A stretch of 64,000 bases of DNA from Staphylococcus pseudintermedius (GTDB taxonomy: Bacteria > Bacillota > Bacilli > Staphylococcales > Staphylococcaceae). How positions within the stretch are numbered: the stretch's first letter is position 1; each line of letters starts with the position of its first letter. The notes under the pieces are model-generated. The model was not told the origin of the DNA and ran no database searches. It worked only from the letters and a program-made list of their open reading frames with translations. The stretch spans positions 104,763 to 168,762 of the forward strand of contig NZ_MLGE02000006.1 of NCBI RefSeq assembly GCF_001792775.2. Reading direction: 5' to 3'. This document shows positions 1 through 9,141 of this stretch, one piece after another. The translations under genes and the position numbers were made by a program.

Positions 1-759
1 AGTTTAAGTTTAGTGATAGGTGCCGCGATTGGTCCGTTTTTAGGGTTATATTTAGCAGGCATTTATCCAACATTCGTTTTATTCACAGTCTGTCTCATTG
101 TTGCGATTTTAGCGTTCATCTTTGCACTGTTTTTAAAAGTCAATGTCAAAATGGCTGATCAACAATCTGACCACCAAGGCTTTCATATTTCGCAATTTAT
201 TTCAGTACCAGCGATTCCGATTGCGCTTGTCGTCCTCATTTGTGGTTTAGGTTACGCCTCTGTTTTATCATTTTTACAATTGTATGCCGTAGAAATTAAT
301 TTAACTGCAGTGGCGCGCTATTATTTTATCTTCTATGCAATCACTTCAGTTTTCACACGCCCATTCGTCGGTCGTATTTTGGATCGCTTCCATGAAAATT
401 GGGTTGCTTATCCTGCACTAGTGATATTTGGTGTAGGTATATTAATATTAGCGATAGCACATAGTGGATGGGCATTGTTATTGTCTGGTGCATTAGTCGG
501 TATTGGCTATGGTAGTATGACGGCTGTCGGTAATGTTGTAGCTGTCAAAGTATCACGTGCAGATCAAGTCGGTCTTGCAACATCCACATTTTTCATCGGA
601 CTAGATGTTGGCGTTGGTTTTGGTCCAGCGTTACTCGGCATGATTTTACCTGCTATCGGTTATCGTATGATGTATGTAGCGATAGGTATCATTTTATTGT
701 TATGTATCATTTTATATGCCTTTATTCACGGCCGTCGTCAGCCAAAAGTGATGCAATAG
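1..759 (+). CDS. MFS transporter, C-terminal part (5' end outside window)
   Basis: The reading frame is open from the first base, so the start lies to the left of the window and about 252 residues are visible. They contain roughly seven hydrophobic segments. A typical MFS loop motif (TRPFVGRILDR, around residue 120 of the visible part) has the charged GR..DR pattern of the loop joining two helices in the second half of MFS proteins. No binding residue identifies the substrate; efflux of a drug or metallophore is as likely as uptake. A strong terminator follows within 50 bases, so the gene ends its own transcription unit. Confidence 0.85.
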   Translation, partial: SLSLVIGAAIGPFLGLYLAGIYPTFVLFTVCLIVAILAFIFALFLKVNVKMADQQSDHQGFHISQFISVPAIPIALVVLICGLGYASVLSFLQLYAVEINLTAVARYYFIFYAITSVFTRPFVGRILDRFHENWVAYPALVIFGVGILILAIAHSGWALLLSGALVGIGYGSMTAVGNVVAVKVSRADQVGLATSTFFIGLDVGVGFGPALLGMILPAIGYRMMYVAIGIILLLCIILYAFIHGRRQPKVMQ

Positions 760-805
760 TTGCGAAGCATAGTAAATAACCAAAAAAATAATAAATTAGT
801 ATTTT

Positions 806-853
806 AAAAAATGGCTTAATCCCTTGTAATGATGGAGGTTTAAGCCATTTTTG
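806..853 (+). terminator. Rho-independent terminator after MFS gene
   Basis: A perfect AAAATGGCTTAA / TTAAGCCATTTT stem is followed by a short T run. It separates the first MFS gene from the next one. Confidence 0.85.
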
Positions 854-918
854 TTAATTAAAGTGTAAATTATTAAAGAATCTTCTAAAAACGTTCAAAA
901 AATGTTCGAAATTTTATT

Positions 919-932
919 GTAACCGCTTTCTT
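919..932 (+). promoter_or_regulatory. Candidate CcpA cre site
   Basis: TGTAACCGCTTTCT matches 13 of 14 positions of the cre consensus TGWAANCGNTNWCA. It lies about 70 bp before the start codon of the sugar-acid-type permease, as expected for carbon catabolite repression. Binding is inferred from the motif only. Confidence 0.55.
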
Positions 933-999
933 GATGTGGTATATTCAGATAGCTACATGAAAGGTCATCAGGTGACCTAATGAAAGAGGGGCAAAAATT

Positions 1000-2265
1000 A
1001 TGAGTCAAAAGAAAACGAATGTCCGTTGGCTATTTGCAGGTGTGTTTTTCTTAATTGGTGTCATCGCCTATATGGACCGCTCTAATATCTCTTATATTGC
1101 GGTACCAATGATGGAAGACTTACATCTTACAAAAGCACAATTTGGATTTTTAGGTTCATTTTTCTCTTTAGGTTATGCATTGATGCAAGTACCATCAGGA
1201 TTTTTAGCTGAGAAATACGGACCTAAAAAGATGATTACGATTGCGTTAGTATGGTGGAGTGCATTTACAATCTTTACAGGAATGGTGAAAAATCATGGAT
1301 TAATGTTTTTCGTCCGTTTTCTATTCGGTGTAGGGGAATCGCCAATGTTTCCGTCGAACGCTGTATTCAATACATATTGGTTCAGCAAGCATGAAAAAGG
1401 GCGTGCGGCAAGTGCGTTATTAGCGGGTTCTTATTTTGGACCTGTACTTGCACCAATTGTAACAGTGACAATTTCTAATGCATTTGGTTGGCAAGCTGTG
1501 TTCTACATTTTTGGTGCGGTTGGTTTCTTAATTGCGATTTTATGGGCAATTATTGCGAAAGACTTACCAGAACATCATAAAATGGTGAATGAAGCAGAAA
1601 AACATTTCATTATGGAAAACCGTGACGTTGTTAAAACGAAAAAGACAACACCACCATGGGGCGCGTTTTTCTCACGCTTTAGTTTTTATGCGATTGCATT
1701 ACAATATTTCGTAGTTCAATTTGTTATTACATTATTTTTATACTGGTATCCAACGTACTTAATGGAACAATTCCACGTTGACCGAGATACAATGAGTAAA
1801 ATCGCGGGTATTCCTTGGTTAGTAATGTTCGTCTTCATTTTAAGTGGTGGTACGATTTCAGATAAGATCTTGAGCAGTGGTAAATCACGTTTTGCGGCAC
1901 GTGGTATTATTGCCATTGCAGGTTTTGCGATTTTTGGTATTTCACTTAATTTCGCGGTCACTTCAGATAGCTTAGTGAAAAATATTGTTTGGATGTCACT
2001 TTGTTTGAGTAGTATCGGTTTAGCGATGGTTATGAGCTGGGCTTCAGCGACAGATTTAGGACGTAACTATTCAGGAACTGTTTCAGGGTGGATGAACTTA
2101 TGGGGCAATATCGGTGCGGTATTAAGTCCGATCTTTGCGGGTTACCTTGCAGAAATGATCGGTTGGATTCCAACATTACGCTCGATGCTTATTTTAGTAG
2201 TCGTTGCGATTGTATTATGGTTCTTTGTTAAGCCGGACCAACCTTTAATTAAAGACGAAGCGTAA
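1000..2265 (+). CDS. MFS permease, anion:cation symporter (hexuronate/glucarate-like)
   Basis: This 421-residue protein has about 12 hydrophobic segments. Near the N-terminus it carries YMDRSNISYI and then GFLAEKYGPKK, the loop 2-3 signature of the anion:cation symporter branch of the MFS (ExuT, GudP and phthalate permease relatives). Family members usually import organic anions such as hexuronates or aldarates with protons at the cytoplasmic membrane; the exact substrate cannot be read from sequence. GAAAGAGGGG precedes the ATG. The gene stands alone behind a cre-like site, and a dispersed repeat follows it directly. Confidence 0.85.
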   Translation: MSQKKTNVRWLFAGVFFLIGVIAYMDRSNISYIAVPMMEDLHLTKAQFGFLGSFFSLGYALMQVPSGFLAEKYGPKKMITIALVWWSAFTIFTGMVKNHGLMFFVRFLFGVGESPMFPSNAVFNTYWFSKHEKGRAASALLAGSYFGPVLAPIVTVTISNAFGWQAVFYIFGAVGFLIAILWAIIAKDLPEHHKMVNEAEKHFIMENRDVVKTKKTTPPWGAFFSRFSFYAIALQYFVVQFVITLFLYWYPTYLMEQFHVDRDTMSKIAGIPWLVMFVFILSGGTISDKILSSGKSRFAARGIIAIAGFAIFGISLNFAVTSDSLVKNIVWMSLCLSSIGLAMVMSWASATDLGRNYSGTVSGWMNLWGNIGAVLSPIFAGYLAEMIGWIPTLRSMLILVVVAIVLWFFVKPDQPLIKDEA

Positions 2266-2351
2266 TAAATAGAGGAAGTGGGACTGAAATTTTTCATGCT
2301 ATTGACGCAATGTTTTCTTTAACTTCCCCTTTCCATATGTTTTGTACTTTT

Positions 2352-2574
2352 GATTGCCTTCATGGTTTTGCGTTCCTAGGGACTGAATCTTCAACTCAAT
2401 TCAGCTTGATTGAAATGTACACTTGACCGGTGTCGAATTGGATTTTGGGAGCAGTACAGAAATCTCATGTGTCACCAAGGTTTCGTCGTACTGCCCCCCG
2501 CAAGGCTGACTCGACTTCTCAAAAGTGCAGACATTGAGAAGTCAGACAGTTACTGCGATAAACAGTAACCACTA
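2352..2574 (+). repeat. Modular intergenic repeat, long form (copy 1)
   Basis: This sequence occupies most of the 385-bp gene-free stretch between the permease and srtA. It starts with ATTGCC and a GCGTTCCTAGGG block, runs through GGATTTTGGGAGCAGTACAG and a TTTCGTCGTA block, and ends with a GACTTCTC/TGAGAAGTC hairpin (2513-2543) and CTGCGATAAACAGTAACC. The same blocks occur in reverse orientation at 33295-33587 and 47341-47631. No open frame is conserved between copies. Confidence 0.8.
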
Positions 2575-2650
2575 TTTTCTTTTTTATTTTCAATTTGGGC
2601 TTGAGGGGATATAATAAGAGGCATAAAATCATCGTGAAAGAGGTCAGTCG

Positions 2651-3247
2651 ATGCAAAAATTAACACGTGGGTTGGTTCCACTTATTGGTATTGCATTGAT
2701 TTTAGCAGGCGTATATTTAATCTTTAAGCCGAAAATTGATGCATATTTGACCAATAAAGAAAATGAACAAAAAATTGAAGTATATGAAGAAAGTCAACAA
2801 AATGCACCATCAAAAGTGCCTGAAATTCCGAAAGACCCGTCGAAAGTCGTTGGTGTATTAGAAGTGCCGTCAGTCGGTATAAAAGAAGCTGTGTATCCTG
2901 GTCCTGCGACACCTGAACAATTGGAGCGCGGTGTCAGTTTGGCGGAAAAGGATGAATCACTCAAAGACCAAAATATCGCTATTGCGGGACATACGAATTA
3001 TAGTTTGAACTATCAATTTACAGAGTTACACAAAGCGAAAAAGGGTGCAGAAGTAATTTTTAAACTGGGTAAAGAAACGCGCAAATATCAAATTACGTCG
3101 ATTAAAGATGTCGATCCGTATCAAGTTGAAGTGTTGGAAGAGATGAAGAAAGATAAAGACCAACTGACACTCATTACTTGTGATGATTACGATGAGAAAA
3201 CAGGTCAGTGGCTGACACGCAAAATTTATGTAGCAGAACGTGTGTAG
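2651..3247 (+). CDS. srtA: Sortase A, class A housekeeping transpeptidase
   Basis: Membrane-anchored transpeptidase that cleaves LPXTG proteins between Thr and Gly and joins them to the lipid II cross-bridge. The 198-residue protein has one N-terminal transmembrane segment (about 8-25) and a sortase beta-barrel. The catalytic triad is visible: His114 (IAGHTN), Cys177 (LITCDDY) and Arg190 (LTRKIYVA). The phrases VYPGPATPEQL and ETRKY match my memory of S. aureus SrtA, which is 206 residues. It has its own ribosome binding site (AAAGAGG) and no operon partner. One likely substrate, AdsA, is encoded in this window at 47802-50144. Confidence 0.96.
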   Translation: MQKLTRGLVPLIGIALILAGVYLIFKPKIDAYLTNKENEQKIEVYEESQQNAPSKVPEIPKDPSKVVGVLEVPSVGIKEAVYPGPATPEQLERGVSLAEKDESLKDQNIAIAGHTNYSLNYQFTELHKAKKGAEVIFKLGKETRKYQITSIKDVDPYQVEVLEEMKKDKDQLTLITCDDYDEKTGQWLTRKIYVAERV

Positions 3248-3417
3248 TCGTCAAATGGATAATTAAACTTAGAGGTGATGTCGTATCGCATGTGCGAGGC
3301 ATTACCTTTTTTATTTAGCATGTTAATGGTGTTGTTGAGAGCGGTTTCATAATTCTTTTGAATTCTCATCGCCGGACCTATAATATAAGAAGTACTAAGG
3401 TTAAGGGAGGACTACTG

Positions 3418-4563
3418 ATGCATATACTCATTGCACCTGACTCATTTAAAGAATCTATGACCGCGATGCAAGCTGCAGAAGCAATTGAACAAGGTTGGCG
3501 TGACGTTGCGGGTGATACAATAACGTTTCATAAAATACCTATGGCTGATGGGGGAGAAGGAACGACCCAATCACTTCACGATGCACTACGAGGTGTGTGG
3601 CGAACGATTCCAGTTCAAGATCCATTAGGTCGTCCTATTTCAGCGACGTACAGCCTTGCGAATGAAGGACAGACCGCAATCGTTGAAATGGCGGCAGCTT
3701 CTGGATTAGATTTAGTGTTGTCAAATGAACGAAATCCACGTATGACCTCTACGTATGGCACGGGACAATTGTTGTTGGATGCGCTCGATCAAGGTGTGTC
3801 ACATATTATTTTAGGGATTGGCGGCAGTGCGACGAATGATGGAGGTGCTGGGTTACTCCAAGCGATAGGGGTCCAACTTTTAGATGCAAAGGGCCAGCCG
3901 ATTTCTCGAGGTGGTGAAGCTTTAGCGCAATTAAATCGTATCGACATGTCGCATATAGATGAAAGGTTTCAAAATGTGCAACTTGAAATCGCTTGTGATG
4001 TCGATAATCCGTTGCTCGGTCCGAATGGGGCAACTGCAGTTTATAGTGCGCAAAAGGGTGCAAGTCAAGCGGACCAAGTCATATTAGAAGCCGCTTTGTC
4101 ACACTTTCATACTGTAATTGAACAAGATTTAAAGCAACAAGTGGCCGATATTCCAGGTGCGGGTGCTGCAGGGGGATTAGGTGCAGGTTTGTTGGCATGT
4201 CTTCCCGTAGACTTAAAACATGGCATTGACATTGTCCTCTCGGTGACGCAATTTGACGAGTATGTGCAACGTGCAGACCTTGTCATTACTGGGGAAGGTG
4301 CGATTGATGGACAAACTGTGTACGGTAAAACACCAGTGGGCGTCGCTAAAGCAGCGAAAAAGTATGGAAAGCCTGTTATTGCGATTGCCGGCAAATTGGG
4401 CGTAGGGTATGAAGCAGTTGAAAAGCATGGTATTGATGCGGTATACAGTATGTCAACAGGGCCCATGTCTCTAGAACAAGCAATCAATGAAGGGCCTGTG
4501 CACTTAAAACAATGGGCGCGGCATATGGCAAAATTTTATCAACTGATGAAAGAGAAGAGGTAA
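3418..4563 (+). CDS. Glycerate kinase (GarK/GlxK family)
   Basis: Phosphorylates D-glycerate using ATP, linking sugar-acid or glyoxylate breakdown to glycolysis. The 381-residue protein begins MHILIAPDSFKES and contains PMADGGEGTTQ, an IGGSATNDGGAG loop near residue 140 and VITGEGAIDGQT near residue 295, all hallmarks of the family. ATG 3418 is chosen because GGGAGG sits just before it. An upstream TTG in frame would lie before the TATAAT element at 3380, which looks like the gene's own -10 box. The next gene starts 4 bp after the stop, so the two are probably cotranscribed. Confidence 0.93.
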   Translation: MHILIAPDSFKESMTAMQAAEAIEQGWRDVAGDTITFHKIPMADGGEGTTQSLHDALRGVWRTIPVQDPLGRPISATYSLANEGQTAIVEMAAASGLDLVLSNERNPRMTSTYGTGQLLLDALDQGVSHIILGIGGSATNDGGAGLLQAIGVQLLDAKGQPISRGGEALAQLNRIDMSHIDERFQNVQLEIACDVDNPLLGPNGATAVYSAQKGASQADQVILEAALSHFHTVIEQDLKQQVADIPGAGAAGGLGAGLLACLPVDLKHGIDIVLSVTQFDEYVQRADLVITGEGAIDGQTVYGKTPVGVAKAAKKYGKPVIAIAGKLGVGYEAVEKHGIDAVYSMSTGPMSLEQAINEGPVHLKQWARHMAKFYQLMKEKR

Positions 4564-4567
4564 ACGG

Positions 4568-5101
4568 ATGCAAAAATTTCATTACAAAGAATATTTTTGG
4601 GATGTTACGAAAAAAATCATGACGGTATTCAATGACAAAGACGAACCCGTATATCAATTGAAGTTGGCCCGTGGTCAACAACGGTTCAAGCTGTCATTGC
4701 TATTCAATTATTTATGGCAAGAGTATGAAATTGAAGATGGCGAAAACCGTTTTTATTTATCGCGGAATAAAGGTGTCTTCGGTTGGTTATTGCCAACTTG
4801 GCAAGTGTATCAAAATGAGCAGTTGATGGGGCGTTTTCGTGCGAGTTCTCTTTTGCCGTTACGCTTTTACTATGATACAACGGAGGGCGACCGTTTTAAG
4901 TTTAAATTTCGCTTTTTTACATACAATGCTGAAGTGCGCGATGAATCGGGGCGTGATGTGATGTCTGTTGCAGCGTCAATTTTTAAGTTGAAGCCTGAAT
5001 ACCGTATTGAAATTCATGACGGTATGACCCATCCAGCGCTGTTGATTTTACTCTTTCAAGTAGGACAAGAATTCATTTCAATCGCAAGAAAAAGCCACTG
5101 A
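4568..5101 (+). CDS. LURP-one/tubby-like small protein, function unknown
   Basis: This 177-residue protein has no signal peptide and only one weakly hydrophobic stretch near the end (LLILLFQVG). Repeated short beta-strand patterns (VFNDKDEPVYQ, NRFYLSR, FRFFTYNAEVRDESGR) fit the LURP-one-related, tubby C-terminal-like barrel fold; this is recognised by pattern, not by a search. It follows the glycerate kinase by 4 bp with an AGAAGAGG ribosome binding site, so it is likely translated from the same mRNA, though no functional link to glycerate is evident. The plasmid-borne gene at 35303 may carry a related fold. Confidence 0.6.
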   Translation: MQKFHYKEYFWDVTKKIMTVFNDKDEPVYQLKLARGQQRFKLSLLFNYLWQEYEIEDGENRFYLSRNKGVFGWLLPTWQVYQNEQLMGRFRASSLLPLRFYYDTTEGDRFKFKFRFFTYNAEVRDESGRDVMSVAASIFKLKPEYRIEIHDGMTHPALLILLFQVGQEFISIARKSH

Positions 5102-5138
5102 AACGATAGAGGCCTCAGTGACTATATATTCAAATAGG

Positions 5139-5179
5139 TTGGTGATGTCTTCACATGTGATCGAGGGCGTCATCAACCT
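5139..5179. terminator. Bidirectional terminator between converging genes
   Basis: A 14-bp stem including GU pairs (5139-5152 with 5166-5179) overlaps the stop codon of scdA. It lies between the converging LURP-like gene and scdA and probably serves both strands. Confidence 0.7.
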
Positions 5180-5847
5180 GTTATTTTAGGAAAGAGCACA
5201 TGGTTTTCTAAGTGGACATGCGCATGTGTTTCTCGTTCTAAGTGTGCAATTCGGTCGTAAACGAGTCGCCAAGTACCGCATGCTTCAGCTGGCGGTTGGA
5301 AATCATGCGTCAGTTCACGCATCTGTTGAAGTAATGCCCCCGCCTCATCGTGATCATCGACGAGCGATTGAACGACGGCATCTATATCTTCAACAGTTTC
5401 ACCATTGGCAGAACGCACCAATTTAGGAAAAGCGTTTTGGTCTTCTTCATCTGTATGTGTCAACATTGCTGATTTAAATGCATCAAAAGTTGATTTTAAT
5501 GTCACTAAATTCGGATGGTTTGGACCATGCACGCGTGAGAGTTTTGTGACATACGGTGTCAATTGCTTGAACTCTTCTCTTAATGTGTCATGATAGCGAG
5601 CTTGAATATATTGAATTAAAGAAGGGACAGATAAATATTGTGGTTGCATCCCTTCACCTTGTTGTTGACTTGCATCTTCTAATTCTTGAAGGAGTGGTGT
5701 GAGCGACAATTTAGGATGGTTTGAAACAGCTTCTTCAAGAGAAATCTGTCCCCCACAGCAAAAATCGATGCCGTGTTTGCGGAAAACGTCTGCTGTTTTA
5801 GGATAATGTGTAACGATATCCGCAACTTTATCTTGGGTAGCAATCAT
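5173..5847 (-). CDS. scdA: ScdA, di-iron iron-sulfur cluster repair protein
   Basis: RIC/YtfE family protein that restores iron-sulfur clusters damaged by nitric oxide or oxidants. The N-terminal ScdA_N region carries Cys30-Cys31 in FRKHGIDFCCGG. It is followed by a hemerythrin-like four-helix domain with spaced His/Glu ligands (HGPNHPN, HTDEEDQ, DDHDEAG, HAHVHLENH). Starting at 5847 gives 224 residues, the length I recall for S. aureus ScdA, with AAAGGAAG just upstream; a longer frame to 5877 lacks a ribosome binding site. A Rex-like box lies about 45 bp upstream, consistent with induction under low oxygen or NO. Confidence 0.93.
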   Translation of the reverse strand: MIATQDKVADIVTHYPKTADVFRKHGIDFCCGGQISLEEAVSNHPKLSLTPLLQELEDASQQQGEGMQPQYLSVPSLIQYIQARYHDTLREEFKQLTPYVTKLSRVHGPNHPNLVTLKSTFDAFKSAMLTHTDEEDQNAFPKLVRSANGETVEDIDAVVQSLVDDHDEAGALLQQMRELTHDFQPPAEACGTWRLVYDRIAHLERETHAHVHLENHVLFPKITG

Positions 5848-5891
5848 ACTAAAACTTCCTTTCGTCTTGTAATACATTCATCATATCAATA

Positions 5892-5909
5892 ATGTGAAAA
5901 AATGAACAT
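5892..5909. promoter_or_regulatory. Candidate Rex box upstream of scdA
   Basis: ATGTGAAAAAATGAACAT matches about 14 of 18 positions of the Rex operator TTGTGAAAWWWTTCACAA and resembles the stronger candidate before pflB. Regulation is inferred. Confidence 0.4.
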
Positions 5910-6180
5910 TAGGGAAAAGGATGTGTTCACTTCGAAAAATGGATATATTTGACATGATTATCTCCTTAGCTCAAAAATTTTAGAATTACAAATAACGGGA
6001 AATTACACAGGTGACCTTTTTACAGAGACGTCAGCGCAATGCAAGAGGATAGAAACTTTGATGGTACTGGTAAAATAAGCATTTGTGTCAATTAAGGGAA
6101 AAACGAGCATCGCTACATAAATTTTAATTTAAAAATATCTCAAAAAAGCAAATTTGTAATGATACAAAAAGTTTTAAATG

Positions 6181-6210
6181 TGCTATAATATAGAATTGGA
6201 ACCGCTTACA
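6181..6210 (+). promoter_or_regulatory. Extended -10 promoter with overlapping cre site
   Basis: TGCTATAAT (6181-6189) is an extended -10 element. TGGAACCGCTTACA (6197-6210) matches 13 of 14 cre positions and lies at the expected transcription start, which would block initiation. The rest of the 5878-6374 gap is AT-rich leader with no gene I can see. Confidence 0.6.
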
Positions 6211-6374
6211 CCATTGTATTGTATTTGCTGAAGGGGTCAAAAAATAGCAAATATGATATATTGGATAATGCGGAGTGGGACGGATATCTCACTTAATTGA
6301 ATAGATAAGACGTTCCATTCTGATATTATGTGGTTTCATTGACGGGAAATGTGAAACACAAAGGAGGAATGGCA

Positions 6375-7454
6375 ATGATTTTCGAAAAGATGGCACAAGC
6401 TGATTACGAGCAGTTAGTTTTTTGCCACGACGAAACAACAGGTTTAAAAGCAATTATTTGTATTCATGACACAACTTTAGGTCCAGCATTAGGGGGTTGC
6501 CGCTTCTGGAATTACGAAAGTGAGGAAGATGCGATAGTCGACGTGATGCGCTTAGCTAAAGGGATGACATATAAAAATGCAGCTGCCGGCCTTAATTTAG
6601 GTGGCGCAAAAACTGTTGTTATTGGTGATCCGAAAACAGATAAATCTGAAGCATTCTTTAGAGCACTTGGTCGCTATATTCATAGTTTAGATGGCCGTTA
6701 CATTACTGCAGAAGATGTAGGAACTACAGTAGAAGATATGGATTTCATTCGTTTAGAAACACCATATGTGACAGGTGTCAGTGAGTCTTACGGTTCAAGT
6801 GGTAATCCAAGTCCGATGACGGCATTAGGTGTTTATTATGCGATGAAACGTACAGCGAAAGAAGCATTTGGCTCTGACAGTTTAGACGGGAAAACTGTTG
6901 CTGTACAAGGTGTAGGTAATGTCGCATATCATATGTGTAAATACTTACATGAAGAAGGCGCGAAACTGATTGTGACTGATATCAATGAGGAAGCCGTGCA
7001 ACGTGCAGTGAATGACTTTAATGCTGAAGCGGTAGGAATTAATGATATCTATCAAGTTGACGCTGACATTTTTGCGCCATGTGCACTGGGTGGTATTTTA
7101 AACGATAAAACGATTCCAGAGCTTAAAGTGAAAATGATTTGCGGTAGTGCCAACAACCAATTGCTAGAAGAAAACAAGCATGGTCAAATGTTAGAAGAAC
7201 GCGGCATTACTTATGCACCTGACTTTGTTGCTAACAGTGGTGGTGTCATCAACGTAGCTGACGAGTTGTACGGTCAATATAACCGTGAACGTGCTGAAAA
7301 GAAAGTGAAAAACATTTACGAGCAAATGGATAAAATTTTCACGATTGCAAAAGAAGAAGGTATTTTACCATTACAAGCAGCGGAACATCTTGCAGAATCA
7401 CGAATTGATACGATGATGCGTGTACATAGTAAATATTCAGCAACTCAAAAATAA
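6375..7454 (+). CDS. Leucine dehydrogenase (branched-chain amino acid dehydrogenase)
   Basis: NAD-dependent oxidative deamination of leucine, valine and isoleucine to the branched 2-oxo acids, which also feed branched fatty acid synthesis. The 359-residue protein shows the Glu/Leu/Phe/Val dehydrogenase dimerisation domain with the catalytic-lysine region ([27 protein letters not shown]). A Rossmann domain follows ([12 protein letters not shown], near 190). It is very similar in length and wording to Bacillus Bcd (364 aa). ATG 6375 lies 7 nt after AGGAGG; ATG 6369 is too close. A terminator follows, so the gene is monocistronic, and the cre site implies glucose repression. Confidence 0.92.
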   Translation: MIFEKMAQADYEQLVFCHDETTGLKAIICIHDTTLGPALGGCRFWNYESEEDAIVDVMRLAKGMTYKNAAAGLNLGGAKTVVIGDPKTDKSEAFFRALGRYIHSLDGRYITAEDVGTTVEDMDFIRLETPYVTGVSESYGSSGNPSPMTALGVYYAMKRTAKEAFGSDSLDGKTVAVQGVGNVAYHMCKYLHEEGAKLIVTDINEEAVQRAVNDFNAEAVGINDIYQVDADIFAPCALGGILNDKTIPELKVKMICGSANNQLLEENKHGQMLEERGITYAPDFVANSGGVINVADELYGQYNRERAEKKVKNIYEQMDKIFTIAKEEGILPLQAAEHLAESRIDTMMRVHSKYSATQK

Positions 7455-7469
7455 TCATACAAGCATAAA

Positions 7470-7513
7470 GAGAGATAGGGGAACTTTAATGTGTCCTTGT
7501 CTCTTCTTTTTTT
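7470..7513 (+). terminator. Terminator after leucine dehydrogenase gene
   Basis: An imperfect AGAGATAGGGGA / TCCTTGTCTCT stem is followed by a run of seven T residues. Confidence 0.75.
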
Positions 7514-7722
7514 GCGTGAAAAGTGAATGATGTACGGAATAAACGACAAGTTAAAATAAAATGAAGTTGGATTGAATTATGTCACATTAAATTGCGAATA
7601 TTTGAAAAAATGGTGTTGCTAAATGATCTTTGTTCGGTTACGCTATCACTATTGTGGTACGAAGCGCATTTGAAGGGGACAGAAAAAGTGGAAAAGTAGA
7701 ATGAACGGCGTACCTCGAAAAC

Positions 7723-7747
7723 CATTTGAAGCGCATTGGTTCAAATG
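7723..7747. promoter_or_regulatory. Inverted repeat, possible operator
   Basis: CATTTGAA and TTCAAATG arms of 8 bp are separated by 9 bp, just ahead of the ribosome binding site of the EIIC-like gene. GAAGCGCATT within it recurs about 60 bp upstream. The position suggests an operator; the binding protein is unknown. Confidence 0.35.
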
Positions 7748-7774
7748 TAATTTAACAGTGAGGTGGTAAAGGAA

Positions 7775-8845
7775 ATGGAAGTAGCAGAGCAGAGAATGAC
7801 ATTTAAAACATTTATGTTCAAAGTATTGAATGGTTTAGCTATCGCAATTATTGCTGGGCTTATTCCGAATGCAGTGTTAGGTGGATTGTTTAAATATTTA
7901 AGTCAATACGCTGATATTTTCGCAACGATGAATCAAGTTGTCTTAGGGGTACAATTTGCGTTACCGATTATGGTCGGTGTCCTCATCGCGTTACAATTCA
8001 ATTTAAATCCAATGGCAACAGCTTTAGTTGGCGCAGCATCATTTGTCGGTTCAGGGGCCGCTAAAGTGACGCAGGCTGGTTGGCAATTGGTTGGTATTGG
8101 TGATTTAATTAATACAATGATTACGGCATCTATTGCAGTACTGATTGTGTTATGGTTAGGCAATCGCTTAGGAAGTTTGAACGTGATTTTATTGCCTATT
8201 CTTGTCGGCGGAGGTGCAGGACTGATCGGTGTAGCGACATTACCTTATGTCAGCAAAATTACGTTAGCTATCGGTAGTTTAGTGAATACATTTACGACGT
8301 TACAGCCCGTGTTGATGGGCGTTTTGATTGCAGTCTTATTTTCATTCATTATTGTTTCTCCAATTTCAACAATAGGCGTTGGTTTAGCGATTGGTATTTC
8401 AGGTTTAGCAGCAGGATCAGCAGCGATTGGTGTTGCCGTTGCAGCTGTCGTTTTGTTCATCGGCACATTACGTGTGAATAAAATTGGTGTCCCGATCGCG
8501 ATTTTATTAGGTGGTATGAAAATGATGATTCCTAATATTATTCGCTATCCTATTTTACTCTTACCAATCGGCATTACAGCAGCCGTAACAGGTGCAGCAG
8601 GTGCATTGTTCGGTATTTCAGGTGTGAAAGAAACAGCGGGATTCGGTATTGTTGGTTTAGTCGGCCCAATTAAAGCATTAGAATTAATGGACGGCAACGG
8701 TATGACCAACTTACTGATTGTCCTTGCGGTATTTTTCGTCATTCCATTAGTTGTTGGCTTTATTGTCGATTACATTTTGTGGAAAGTTTTAAAATTGTAT
8801 GACTCTGAAATTTATCGTTTTACTGCAACAGAAGATAATAAATAA
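7775..8845 (+). CDS. Stand-alone PTS EIIC-type membrane protein
   Basis: This 356-residue polytopic membrane protein has about ten hydrophobic segments. Its Gly/Ala-rich hairpin regions (SPISTIGVGLAIGISGLAAG, GGMKMMIPN) resemble the PTS_EIIC_2 family, which includes PfoR. No EIIA or EIIB gene is nearby, so phosphotransfer to sugar is doubtful and a transporter or sensor role is equally possible. ATG 7775 is preferred because GAGGTGG precedes it by 8 nt; a GTG at 7763 overlaps that site. Two further members are encoded at 27957 and 37377. The gene ends at a strong terminator. Confidence 0.7.
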   Translation: MEVAEQRMTFKTFMFKVLNGLAIAIIAGLIPNAVLGGLFKYLSQYADIFATMNQVVLGVQFALPIMVGVLIALQFNLNPMATALVGAASFVGSGAAKVTQAGWQLVGIGDLINTMITASIAVLIVLWLGNRLGSLNVILLPILVGGGAGLIGVATLPYVSKITLAIGSLVNTFTTLQPVLMGVLIAVLFSFIIVSPISTIGVGLAIGISGLAAGSAAIGVAVAAVVLFIGTLRVNKIGVPIAILLGGMKMMIPNIIRYPILLLPIGITAAVTGAAGALFGISGVKETAGFGIVGLVGPIKALELMDGNGMTNLLIVLAVFFVIPLVVGFIVDYILWKVLKLYDSEIYRFTATEDNK

Positions 8846-8852
8846 AAGCATT

Positions 8853-8895
8853 GAAAGTGTCATTTTGTCGAAAGAGACAACGTGGCGCTTTTTTA
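8853..8895 (+). terminator. Terminator after EIIC-like gene
   Basis: A 16-position stem (8854-8869 with 8876-8891, one mismatch, several GU pairs) with a GAAAGA loop ends in a T run. Confidence 0.85.
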
Positions 8896-9051
8896 TTTCG
8901 GGGCCTAAACTTTTAGAAAACGTCAGTCATCACGCCTTGGTCAGGTCAATTAAGTTATCTAAAAATAGTTACGCAACAAAAAAGTTCTTTTTAAAATTCT
9001 TATAAATTGTGACAAATTATTATACAAATTGACACGAAATGATGACATTTT

Positions 9052-9065
9052 ATAAAACGCTTTCA
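9052..9065. promoter_or_regulatory. Candidate cre site upstream of pflB
   Basis: ATAAAACGCTTTCA matches 12 of 14 cre positions and lies about 30 bp before the -10 box. This position would allow either repression or activation by CcpA. Confidence 0.4.
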
Positions 9066-9092
9066 ATTTTAAGTGATTATATTCACAATTCT

Positions 9093-9121
9093 TGGTATAC
9101 TACTTGTGAAATGATGAACAA
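9093..9121 (+). promoter_or_regulatory. pflB promoter with Rex operator
   Basis: TGGTATACT is an extended -10 element. TTGTGAAATGATGAACAA (9104-9121) matches 15 of 18 positions of the staphylococcal Rex consensus and covers the predicted transcription start, so NADH release of Rex would switch pflBA on. Rex control of pflBA is established in S. aureus; here it is inferred from the motif. Confidence 0.6.
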
Positions 9122-9141
9122 ACCTAATTGGAGGTAAAGAC

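Noticed and set aside
2352..2574. Intergenic repeat considered as an insertion sequence
   Set aside because: No transposase frame occurs in any copy and there are no clear target duplications; listed as a modular repeat instead.
6271..6320. GGAGTGGGACGG segment resembling the start of staphylococcal STAR-like or other repeats
   Set aside because: Only a short stretch matches and the rest of the element is missing, so it was not called.
8799..9005. Plus-strand frame across the end of the EIIC-like gene
   Set aside because: It overlaps that gene and runs through its terminator hairpin.
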